Below, piece after piece: positions 28,863 through 36,236 of a stretch of 64,000 nucleotides of DNA. Under the pieces are notes generated by a model. The model was not told the origin of the DNA. It worked only from the letters and a program-made list of their open reading frames with translations, and searched no databases. Source of the DNA: Verrucomicrobiia bacterium (GTDB lineage: Bacteria; Verrucomicrobiota; Verrucomicrobiia; Verrucomicrobiales; DEV007); NCBI GenBank assembly GCA_030425385.1, contig JAUIAH010000014.1, forward strand, positions 95,778 through 159,777, written 5' to 3'. The translations under genes and the position numbers were made by a program. Numbering within the stretch: the stretch's first letter is position 1; the number at the start of each line of letters is the position of its first letter.

Positions 28863-29558
28863 ATGGACGACCAGTTCTCTCCTCTCCCATCAACTCCCGC
28901 ATGGAAGGATCAGTTGCGTCAACGCTTCGAAGAAGCCTTGGCTTCTCTCCCTGATCCTCCTGAAGGTTGGGATAATGCAGAGGAACCCGATATCACCCCT
29001 GACATCTTTCAATTCTACGAAGAACTTGCCGCCCTTCGCAATGAATACCGGCAAGCCAACCGCCGTGCCGCCGAGACCTTCACTCAGTTCGGCGATAGCC
29101 TCGGAAATCTAGATGGTGAACTCGCACAACTCCGCCGACAACTTCAGACCTTTTCGGAAAAGACTAATTCCGCCCCCGCGCTGACGAAGACGCGTGCCCT
29201 ATCGCTCATCGAGATCGCCGACAAGATTGATCGCTTGTTAGATCAACTCAACAAGCCGCCGCAGCCTAAGGAAAGCTTCTTCTCCCGCACACCCGCTGAA
29301 TGGCCTCAGGCCTGGGAAGGTGTCCGTGCCGCCGTGGAGATCTTCGCTCGCCATGTGCAAGGCCTCCTGGCCGACTTGGAAATTCGTCCCCTCTCGTGTC
29401 TGGGACAGCCCTTCGATCCGACCAATATGCAAGCCGTCGCCCGAGATACCGATAGCCAAGCCGCCGCAAATACCGTCACGGGAGAGATCACCCGCGGCTA
29501 CCTCTGGCAGGGCAAGCCCCTTCGACTCGCCGACGTGAAGGTCAACACGCGCGCTTAG
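28863..29558 (+). CDS. GrpE-like nucleotide exchange factor
   Basis: The 231-residue product has the GrpE architecture: a long N-terminal helical region (about 35-140, ELAALRNEYRQANRRAAET and a Gln/Leu-rich coiled stretch) followed by the beta-wing domain at the C-terminus. That domain reads LSCLGQPFDPTNMQAVAR, then ANTVTGEITRGYLWQGKPLRLADVKV. GrpE releases ADP from Hsp70. It is probably the dedicated exchange factor for the Hsp70 encoded 23 bp downstream, not the housekeeping grpE, because the operon lacks dnaJ and hrcA. Confidence 0.9.
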   Translation: MDDQFSPLPSTPAWKDQLRQRFEEALASLPDPPEGWDNAEEPDITPDIFQFYEELAALRNEYRQANRRAAETFTQFGDSLGNLDGELAQLRRQLQTFSEKTNSAPALTKTRALSLIEIADKIDRLLDQLNKPPQPKESFFSRTPAEWPQAWEGVRAAVEIFARHVQGLLADLEIRPLSCLGQPFDPTNMQAVARDTDSQAAANTVTGEITRGYLWQGKPLRLADVKVNTRA

Positions 29559-29581
29559 CTTCACTTGATCACTCTACCATC

Positions 29582-31327
29582 ATGAAAGATACTATCATAG
29601 GCATCGATCTCGGCACGACCAACTCCGCCGCCGCCGTATTGAAGGACGGCAAACCAATCGTTATTCCGTTAGATGGAGACCTCTCCATGCCTTCGTGTGT
29701 TGGGCTCGATTCCGCAGGCGAACTCGTTGTGGGCCGCCACGCGCTCAACCAACTCGTGGCCGCTCCCGAATCCACCGTCCTCTCGATCAAACGCTCCATG
29801 GGGAAGCCCATCACTACTAAACTCGGTGACAAGAGCTTTAGTCCTGAGGAAATCTCCTCCTTCATTCTCAGAGAGATCAAGCAGCAAGCTGAGAAGTATC
29901 TCGGCACTCAAGTGACGAAGGCCGTCATCACCGTGCCCGCATACTTCGATGAAGCCCAGAGGAAAGCCACCACGCACGCCGCTGAACTCGCTGACTTAGA
30001 GGCCATCCGCATTCTCAATGAACCTACGGCAGCTGCCCTCGCTTACGACGCCAATCGCGAAGGCAATGAGAATCTGCTTGTCTACGATCTTGGTGGCGGC
30101 ACCTTCGATGTCTCGTTAGTCGTCGCTCAAGATGGCGTCGTGGAAGTACAATCCAGTCACGGAGACACCGCACTGGGAGGCGACGACTTTGACCAGTGCC
30201 TGATCGATCACGTCGTGGAGCATTTCCGCGAAACCCACGGCGACGATATCACCGGCGATCTCAAAGCCATGCGCCGACTCAAGGTCACGCTCGAAGCGGC
30301 CAAATGTAAGCTATCTGACGAACCCTTCGTCCAGGTACAAGAAGACTACCTAACAGAAGGCAACCACCTCGATCTGGAAATCTCGCGGGAGGAGTACGAA
30401 GAGATGATCCAATCCTACCTGGACAAAACCCTCACATGCATCCACAAAGCGCTCGATGACGTCAAATTGCTCCCGAGTGCCGTGGACAAGGTCTTGTTAG
30501 TCGGCGGCTCATCGCGCACCCCAGCCGTCGCCCGAATGATCGAAGCCAAGATGGGCATCACGCCACGCTCTGAGGTCAACCCCGACTTGATCGTCGCCAT
30601 GGGGGCAGGCATCCAAGCAGGCAACCTCGCTGGAGAAAAGAGCCAAGCCATCCTCGTTGACATCACCCCTCACACCTTCAGCACCGGCTCGATCGACTTC
30701 TCGCAACCCACGCCCATCCTCCGGTGCATCCCCCTCATCAAGCGAAACGCTGCCCTTCCAGCATCCAAAGCAGACGTCTTCTACACTATTCGAGAAGGAC
30801 AAGAAGAGGTCAAAGTCACCGTCTATCAAGGCGAGCGTGACCTCCCCGAAGACAACCTCCTCATCGGCGATTTCATGGTGCAAGGGTTAGACACCGAAGC
30901 AGAATCGGATAGCCCTATCATCATCAAGTTTGCCCTCGATCTCAACGGCATGCTCACCGTCACCGCCACCGAGAAGAATACAGGTCTCGAAAAGAAAGTC
31001 GTCATGGACACGCGCGAGGGCAGTGGAAACTTTGATCTGGAGCAAGCGCGCAAGAACATCCGCGAATTCACCGGCGACATCGAGCTCACCGTGGTGGATG
31101 ACGATGAAGGCGCGGAAGACCCCCACGCTAAACGCCTCCTCGACACTGCCAAGAACCTACGCAAACGGGGGGAATCCCTTTGCGAAGGCGAAATTGGCGA
31201 AGACGACGAAACTGAGATCAAGGAACTTATTCAGGCCTCAAGCGAGGCCATCCAGCGGCGCGACTGGGATCAACTCAGCGAACACAATGACACTCTGAGT
31301 GACATCCTCTTCTACCTGGAAGACTAA
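29582..31327 (+). CDS. Hsp70-family chaperone (DnaK/HscC-like)
   Basis: A 581-residue Hsp70, about 60 residues shorter than DnaK. The ATPase domain is complete: GIDLGTTNS (7-15), TVPAYFDEAQRKAT, RILNEPTAAALAY, VYDLGGGTFDVSL and LVGGSSRTPAV. The substrate-binding domain follows from about residue 375 (DITPHTFSTGSI, EEVKVTVYQGERDLPEDN, FALDLNGMLTVTA). The helical lid is short and lacks a DnaK-like EEVD-type tail. The paired J protein, GrpE and two helical partners mark this as a separate, self-contained Hsp70 system. The length recalls HscC; the client is unknown. Confidence 0.95.
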   Translation: MKDTIIGIDLGTTNSAAAVLKDGKPIVIPLDGDLSMPSCVGLDSAGELVVGRHALNQLVAAPESTVLSIKRSMGKPITTKLGDKSFSPEEISSFILREIKQQAEKYLGTQVTKAVITVPAYFDEAQRKATTHAAELADLEAIRILNEPTAAALAYDANREGNENLLVYDLGGGTFDVSLVVAQDGVVEVQSSHGDTALGGDDFDQCLIDHVVEHFRETHGDDITGDLKAMRRLKVTLEAAKCKLSDEPFVQVQEDYLTEGNHLDLEISREEYEEMIQSYLDKTLTCIHKALDDVKLLPSAVDKVLLVGGSSRTPAVARMIEAKMGITPRSEVNPDLIVAMGAGIQAGNLAGEKSQAILVDITPHTFSTGSIDFSQPTPILRCIPLIKRNAALPASKADVFYTIREGQEEVKVTVYQGERDLPEDNLLIGDFMVQGLDTEAESDSPIIIKFALDLNGMLTVTATEKNTGLEKKVVMDTREGSGNFDLEQARKNIREFTGDIELTVVDDDEGAEDPHAKRLLDTAKNLRKRGESLCEGEIGEDDETEIKELIQASSEAIQRRDWDQLSEHNDTLSDILFYLED

Positions 31328-31334
31328 CATCACC

Positions 31335-31661
31335 ATGATTTCTAGCGCTGACGCCATTCGCTGCCCCTCATGCCGGAAGCGCAATCCGCTCACCGAGACG
31401 CTCAACGCCTGTGCCCGGTGTGGGTGCGAACTCGCCGATCTCGCACACATTCATCGCACGGCCCAACAATACGCTACCCTTGCTGCTCAGGCACTCGCCA
31501 ACGCCGACCTCACCGCCGCCAATGATTATGCTACCGAAGCCTGGGCCTGCCGCCATTCCCGACGTGCTGCCCACCTCGGCTTCCTCGCCACGGCTGCTCA
31601 AGGAGACTGGGAACAGGCTACCGAATGGTTGCAGCTCCTGAAGGAACCCCGTCTTGCATGA
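31335..31661 (+). CDS. Small zinc-ribbon protein with a helical tail
   Basis: A 108-residue protein with a zinc ribbon near the N-terminus (CPSCRKRN, then CARCGCEL) and about 70 residues of amphipathic helices rich in Ala, resembling one to two TPR units (QQYATLAAQALANADL; RRAAHLGFLATAAQGDWEQA). It lies 7 bp after the Hsp70 stop, starts at the ATG at 31335 and ends the operon. I infer a client- or partner-recognition factor for the Hsp70; the family name is unknown to me. Confidence 0.72.
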   Translation: MISSADAIRCPSCRKRNPLTETLNACARCGCELADLAHIHRTAQQYATLAAQALANADLTAANDYATEAWACRHSRRAAHLGFLATAAQGDWEQATEWLQLLKEPRLA

Positions 31662-31880
31662 TGTCTCATCCGCCGCTTGACGACACGAGTGATGACAACG
31701 AAGGAGACTCCATGAATCGGCTTGGGAATCAGATGCCTCTCATTACAGGCGTGGTGTGTTCCCTAGGCACGGATCGCAAACACCTTTGGGTGGCGATGTC
31801 CGTCACCGCAACGATTCCCACTTATCTTTCGAGGGGCGGTCCTCGGTAGTTCGATTTCTTCTCGCTTTCGCACGACTCCC

Positions 31881-31920
31881 GACCCCGCCCTCTCTCTCAC
31901 GAGTGCGGGGTCTTTCTGTT
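31881..31920 (+). terminator. Intrinsic terminator of the Hsp70 operon
   Basis: GACCCCGC (31881-31888) and GCGGGGTC (31905-31912) form a perfect 8-bp GC-rich stem with a 16-nt loop, followed by TTTCTGTT. It is 220 bp past the last operon gene and 21 bp before the MFS gene. The intervening 31662-31880 shows no convincing gene. Confidence 0.75.
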
Positions 31921-31940
31921 GGCACCCCTCATTTCACGAT

Positions 31941-33140
31941 ATGCACACGACCCCAGACGAGACTTTGCTCGCGACCCTTCGCTCCTTCCCGAGAAGCGTA
32001 TGGTTTCTTTTCTTGGGTTCATTTCTCAATAAGTTTGGCACTTTTGTTATTCCCTTCCTAACGCTTTATTTGCTCAAGAATGGATACTCGACCAAGGAGG
32101 TAGGGATCGTAGTCGGCGCCTATGGAGGGGGCAATTTCATCTCGGCCATGGTGGGTGGTCACCTCGCAGACACCCTTGGACGACGCAAGACCATTGTCCT
32201 TTCGATGCTTCTGGGGGCCGTCGGCATGGTCGCCCTCTCACAAGCGCAGGGTTTCTGGCCTTTGGTAGCGCTGTCATTCTTGGTGGGATGTTCCGCCGAG
32301 ATGTATCGGCCGGCAGCCTCAGCACTCCTGATCGATTTGGTGCCGGAGGAACAGCGCACCACCGCCTTCGCCTGCTATCGCGTGGCCTTCAATGGTGGCT
32401 GGATGTTCGGTCCAGCCACGGGTGGCTTTCTCGCGGCGCACGATCCCGTGTGGCTCTTTGTGGGAGATGCCATCACTTGTGTCCTCTTCGCGGGCATCGC
32501 CTGGTTCGCTCTGCCCAAAGGCGTCAACGACTCCGAAGCCGCTCACGGCTTCCTCGCGTCTCTGGCCGTGATCCGCCATGACAAGCGTTACGTGCTCTTC
32601 CTCCTCGCGTTGTTTGGTCCAGGGTTACTACTCATGCAATTCCATTCCGCCTATAGCAGTTTCGTTGTCCGCGATCTGGGACACTCAGAGAAAGTGTATG
32701 GATGGCTGCTTTCCTTCAATGGCTTGCTCATCATCCTCTTTGAACTGCCGATTTCTCGGATTGCCCAACGCTATCCCATCCGCCGTGTCATTGCGACGGG
32801 ATTCTTCTTGTTAGGCCTGGGATTAGCCCTCTGCGGTCTCCACCATTCCCTCCCGTTCCTCATCGGCGCGATGGCCGTGCACACACTCGGAGAAATGGTC
32901 GCATTTCCACTGATGAGTGCCTTCGTCGCAAGACTAGCACCCCCACACATGCGTGGACGCTACATGGGCGCAAATGGGTGCGTATGGTCGCTTTCGATGA
33001 TCTTTGGCCCAGGACTCGGCCTCCATCTTTATAGCACTTTCCCCATCCTTTATTGGTGGGTCTGCCTCGCTCTGGGGACCGCGTCTGCTGGCTTGATTCT
33101 GATCGATCCGCTCGCGCGTCAACCGCGACGGCGCGCCTGA
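31941..33140 (+). CDS. MFS transporter, multidrug-efflux type
   Basis: A 399-residue major facilitator with about 12 predicted membrane helices in two bundles. The loop between helices 2 and 3 carries GGHLADTLGRRKTIVL, the classical MFS signature A. A basic segment (RIAQRYPIRRV) marks the matching loop in the second half. Overall form resembles drug/H+ antiporters such as MdtH, but the substrate cannot be assigned. Its end overlaps the end of the convergent HhH gene by 22 bp. It follows the intrinsic terminator closely, so it probably has its own weak promoter in 31860-31940. Confidence 0.9.
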   Translation: MHTTPDETLLATLRSFPRSVWFLFLGSFLNKFGTFVIPFLTLYLLKNGYSTKEVGIVVGAYGGGNFISAMVGGHLADTLGRRKTIVLSMLLGAVGMVALSQAQGFWPLVALSFLVGCSAEMYRPAASALLIDLVPEEQRTTAFACYRVAFNGGWMFGPATGGFLAAHDPVWLFVGDAITCVLFAGIAWFALPKGVNDSEAAHGFLASLAVIRHDKRYVLFLLALFGPGLLLMQFHSAYSSFVVRDLGHSEKVYGWLLSFNGLLIILFELPISRIAQRYPIRRVIATGFFLLGLGLALCGLHHSLPFLIGAMAVHTLGEMVAFPLMSAFVARLAPPHMRGRYMGANGCVWSLSMIFGPGLGLHLYSTFPILYWWVCLALGTASAGLILIDPLARQPRRRA

Positions 33141-33538
33141 GCGATCCATCGCTGATCGTGAATCCGCTGCACGGGAATGCTAAGCGCAGCGGCCACAGCA
33201 GCGACATCGTCTCCTGACCAATGGGCAACTTGAAAGAAACGCGTGTGGCCCAACTGATGCAACATGGCTTCCATCACTGGCGTGATACCGGTCAGCTCAC
33301 GCAACGGTTGCGCAGCGAGTCCATCGGAAGTTATCCCCACCTCGGTCGGGGGCGCAGGGGCGGCAACCACGGCCACGGCCCGCCGTGCAGGCGCCGTGGG
33401 AGTAGGACGGCGGCGTCGCTGAGAAAGCTTCTGACGCCGACGGGCGGACGGCGCAGGAATCGGTCCGCTACTGGTCCGGTGACTGCGTCGTCGCTGACGC
33501 TGGCGACGCTCGCGCAGGCGAGAAACTTTCGTGGTCAT
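33119..33538 (-). CDS. Basic protein with a C-terminal helix-hairpin-helix domain
   Basis: The 139-residue protein begins with about 55 residues very rich in Arg, Pro and Ala (RLRERRQRQRRRSHRT), then has a helix-hairpin-helix unit near 80-130 (LRELTGITPVMEAMLHQLG, RFFQVAHWSGDDVAAVAAAL, RIHDQRWIAQAR). That unit resembles the HhH tails found in small DNA-binding proteins and some L21-type ribosomal protein extensions (GIGPKIAxLLxxAGIxTFxQLA). The N-terminus could bind nucleic acid nonspecifically. It overlaps the MFS end by 22 bp on the opposite strand. Confidence 0.7.
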   Translation of the reverse strand: MTTKVSRLRERRQRQRRRSHRTSSGPIPAPSARRRQKLSQRRRRPTPTAPARRAVAVVAAPAPPTEVGITSDGLAAQPLRELTGITPVMEAMLHQLGHTRFFQVAHWSGDDVAAVAAALSIPVQRIHDQRWIAQARRRG

Positions 33539-33595
33539 AAGAAGACCATGCGCAAAGTCAGGACCTCGCCAAGTGGAAAGAAGGTGGGAATCGCT

Positions 33596-34810
33596 TTATG
33601 AACCCACCGCCGTGATCTGCCGGTCAACCGTGGTGGATGGAGGCGACGGATTTCCATTCTCGAAAGCGACCGCATGAATGCGAAAGGATGCGAGCGACGT
33701 TCCTGGGACCACCGACACCCAATCCACTTTGGGTGTCGCCTCCGTAAGATCAAACTTGTAGCGCCGCCCCTCCGATAACCGCCACTCGTGCGCCTGATCA
33801 TCAAACTGAAACCACAGGTCGAGACCGGCGTGTTCGTAATCGCGCGAAGCATGATGACGGAGACCAAAGATGCCGTTCCGCTTCGTCTCGTAGGGTAATG
33901 TGAGACCTTGGAAGGGATCCCCCTCACCATTTCCCAAGTGACGGCGACACGCATGCGGAGTAGAAATAAGCGCATGATAAAGTAGGCCCGCGTTCTTCCT
34001 GCGATGCGCCAGAACCAGCCAGCGGCGAGGTTCCACTCCCGGTTCCTCAAAGACCATGGCGAGAAAGCCGTCGCCACGCTTGTTGGCAAGGCCTGAAAGG
34101 TGATCGAGCATCTTCCACCCTTTAGGCAGAAATGCCTTCGCCTCTTTGCCAGACTTTGGAATGACCCCTTGTGATCCTGCCAGTCGCTTCCCCTGGGAAT
34201 CAATCAACCCCGTAGGGACGGAAGCGACGCCTTGCAAGAGTCCCTGAGCGCTACTGAACTCCCAATCAAAGCTTCCCTGCTCCACCTTAGAGCCGGGGAA
34301 CGTTTCATCATAATGACAGACAAACCGACCGTCCTCAAAGTGTCCCGTGAGATCGATCTGGCTCCGTTTGTCAGGCGGCAACGCACGCCCTCCACGCTTC
34401 ACGCGATGCCCATGACCGGTGAACCATCCGAGCTCGGCAAGGAATCGCACCTCATACTCGGTGACCCCATCACGCTCCAAGCGTTGAATCCGCCAATCAC
34501 CCACCACGCTTCCGTAGTCCAGATCATGACGGAGCGGCACATAGAACGGGCGCTTGGAGGCACCACACCGCATCAACTCTCCTGGCCGAGCCCCCCGCAC
34601 GCTCAGGAGGGTGTTCTCGCGATAGGGGCTATATACGAAGTCACGAGCAGTCGAAAGCATCGCCGTGGGAAAGGCACGGAGTCGTCCATCCGCCTCCCAC
34701 ACGGAAGCCTTCGCCACAGGCTTGGGCTTCCCCTTGAACCGCAGCAACGCCACCTTCCCTGCACTCAGGAAGCACACAGAAAGCGCGATGATGACGAAGA
34801 GCCGAACCAT
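33596..34810 (-). CDS. Secreted protein of unknown function
   Basis: The 404-residue product has a signal-peptide-like N-terminus (LFVIIALSVCFLSAG) and a mixed alpha/beta body rich in aromatic residues with one Cys pair. Phrases such as RDFVYSPYRENTLLSVRG, DWEFSSAQGLLQGVA and WLVLAHRRKNAGLLYHA show no family I can name. It lies 57 bp upstream of the HhH gene on the same strand. The ATG at 34810 is the only sensible start for a signal peptide. The gene-free repeat region lies directly upstream of it. Confidence 0.65.
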   Translation of the reverse strand: MVRLFVIIALSVCFLSAGKVALLRFKGKPKPVAKASVWEADGRLRAFPTAMLSTARDFVYSPYRENTLLSVRGARPGELMRCGASKRPFYVPLRHDLDYGSVVGDWRIQRLERDGVTEYEVRFLAELGWFTGHGHRVKRGGRALPPDKRSQIDLTGHFEDGRFVCHYDETFPGSKVEQGSFDWEFSSAQGLLQGVASVPTGLIDSQGKRLAGSQGVIPKSGKEAKAFLPKGWKMLDHLSGLANKRGDGFLAMVFEEPGVEPRRWLVLAHRRKNAGLLYHALISTPHACRRHLGNGEGDPFQGLTLPYETKRNGIFGLRHHASRDYEHAGLDLWFQFDDQAHEWRLSEGRRYKFDLTEATPKVDWVSVVPGTSLASFRIHAVAFENGNPSPPSTTVDRQITAVGS

Positions 34811-34825
34811 GACTAAAGTTTGACA

Positions 34826-34853
34826 AAAGTATCACCGGTCCGGGATGTCTCAA
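34826..34853 (-). promoter_or_regulatory. Putative promoter of the unknown secreted protein
   Basis: On the minus strand TTGAGA (plus-strand TCTCAA at 34848-34853) and TACTTT (plus-strand AAAGTA at 34826-34831) are 16 bp apart, about 15 bp upstream of the ATG at 34810. The region is locally AT-rich. The match is moderate. Confidence 0.3.
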
Positions 34854-34998
34854 GAAGTTGATGGTCAAGAAACCTTACTTTTTAACTAAATGTAACTATG
34901 TTATCAGCATCTGTTGATTATTAAGATGCCTTAACTAACTGGATCTCGAAAGAGGCCATCGTTGAGAACGACAACTGACAACTGCGAAAGGGCGCTGC

Positions 34999-35040
34999 GA
35001 CTTACGATGAAGGGACATTTCTGTAGTCGTAAAGAGGTTG
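34999..35040 (+). repeat. Partial first copy of the repeat leader
   Basis: A 42-bp segment beginning GACTTACGATGAAGGGACAT repeats the first part of the 185-bp unit starting at 35042, with four mismatches. It abuts the first full unit, so the leader occurs three times (34999, 35042 and 35227). Confidence 0.85.
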
Positions 35041-35225
35041 TGACTTACGATGAAGGGACATTTCTCTAGTGGGAAAGAGGTTGTCACCTAATGTGGGTGA
35101 GAACTGGAAAGCCTCGTTGGATCTCAGGGTTTCCTCAATCGGGAGAGGATCGAGTCACCATCGATTTGGATCTTGAAAGCGTTTTCCAGAGCCGTTACGA
35201 GGACGTTTGATGTCCGCGACCTTTG
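35041..35225 (+). repeat. 185-bp tandem repeat, copy 1
   Basis: The unit begins TGACTTACGATGAAGGGACA and ends in CGCGACCTTTG. It is directly followed by a second copy of identical length; I count two mismatches (35071 G/C and 35154 G/C). Both copies carry the same short open frame on the minus strand. Confidence 0.95.
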
Positions 35226-35410
35226 TGACTTACGATGAAGGGACATTTCTCTAGTCGGAAAGAGGTTGTCACCTAATGTGGGTGAGAACTGGAAAGCCTC
35301 GTTGGATCTCAGGGTTTCCTCAATCGGGAGAGGATCGACTCACCATCGATTTGGATCTTGAAAGCGTTTTCCAGAGCCGTTACGAGGACGTTTGATGTCC
35401 GCGACCTTTG
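35226..35410 (+). repeat. 185-bp tandem repeat, copy 2
   Basis: The second unit of the tandem pair matches copy 1 at 183 of 185 positions by eye. The near identity implies a recent duplication or gene-conversion-like homogenisation. The leader motif with GGGACATTT resembles ends of some insertion sequences, but I see no transposase. Confidence 0.95.
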
Positions 35411-35490
35411 AACTAGCCCAAAGCCCTCCCTGCATCCGAGGAGAGAAACGGCCTTCGGCAATGCCGATCCAAGATTGACGCTGCTTGCCC

Positions 35491-36186
35491 ATGGCCGGAC
35501 CCATCATTGCTCTCTTGGTAATCGTCGCCATTTCTCTGCTCATCGTTCGCGTGGGCACCATGGCACTCATGATGACCGGGCTGGGGCGTGACACGGCGAG
35601 TTTCCAATCCTATTCTGCCTTCTTTGGCGTCGGATTCACGACGAGCGAAGCTGAACAGGTCGTCAATCATCCGCTGCGGCGGCGCATCATCCGCCATTTG
35701 ATTCTGCTAGGGAATGTTGGTCTCACTTCTGCCTTGGCGACTGTCATCATTACCTTCCTTGATGCCGAGCGCTCCCAGATCATTGCTATCCTGGCCTGGC
35801 TTGTGGTGGGAGTGGTCGGCTTCATTCTTCTGAGCAAGATCGGCCTCGTCACTCGCGTCATTGATTTCACCATTCGCAAGGGATTGGAGAGCACGGGGAT
35901 TCTGCGCGTGGCAGACTATGATCTCCTCTTGCGCGTGCAGTCGGGTTACGGCGTCTGCGAAGTCGAAGTGACTGAGGACAGCTTTCTTGCAGGCAAGATG
36001 TTAGGCGATTCACGCCCAGCGGATCAGGGACTGATCGTGCTTGGCATCCACCGCGAAGGGGTGGGATTTCATGGAGCGCCCAAGCGGCACGAGCGGATTC
36101 AAACGGGCGATATCCTGTTGGTCTACGGTCACGAAGACGCTCTCAAACCGCATCGCAAGCCGACGCAGCCCACGATCACCAAGTGA
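35491..36186 (+). CDS. Membrane protein with a TrkA-C (RCK C-terminal) domain
   Basis: The 231-residue protein has three or four N-terminal membrane helices (about 5-30, 65-85, 95-115) and a cytoplasmic C-terminal TrkA-C domain (about 145-220). That domain reads YDLLLRVQSGYGVCEVEVTE, DQGLIVLGIHREG and RIQTGDILLVYGHEDAL. TrkA-C modules bind small ligands and gate ion transporters; here one is attached directly to a short membrane part with GVGFTTSEAEQVVNHPLRR between helices. It may regulate an ion flux. The start is the ATG at 35491; an in-frame TTG lies 6 bp upstream. No potassium channel subunit is adjacent. Confidence 0.8.
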   Translation: MAGPIIALLVIVAISLLIVRVGTMALMMTGLGRDTASFQSYSAFFGVGFTTSEAEQVVNHPLRRRIIRHLILLGNVGLTSALATVIITFLDAERSQIIAILAWLVVGVVGFILLSKIGLVTRVIDFTIRKGLESTGILRVADYDLLLRVQSGYGVCEVEVTEDSFLAGKMLGDSRPADQGLIVLGIHREGVGFHGAPKRHERIQTGDILLVYGHEDALKPHRKPTQPTITK

Positions 36187-36236
36187 AATGAAATGGGGCT
36201 CGCCTCCTGAGAGGGCACCCGCCACAATCGCTCCCT

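Larger units (their letters stand above)
34811..35490. other. Gene-free stretch with AT-rich leader and repeats
   Basis: No convincing gene lies here. 34860-34940 is strikingly AT-rich compared with the rest of the window. From 34999 to 35410 the DNA is repeats, described separately. A short reverse-strand open stretch inside each 185-bp unit could be the eroded end of a coding sequence, but it has no start and I recognise nothing in it. Confidence 0.6.

Noticed and set aside
31712..31849. 45-codon frame with AAGGAG 5 bp upstream in the gap after the Hsp70 operon
   Set aside because: No recognisable protein features, length too short to judge, and it lies before the operon terminator where a trailer is sufficient explanation.
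33535..34203. 222-codon minus-strand frame inside the 404-residue gene
   Set aside because: Same strand, different frame from a longer coding sequence with a signal peptide; no domain seen.
34999..35410. CRISPR array
   Set aside because: The units are 185 bp and directly adjacent without variable spacers, and no cas gene is present.
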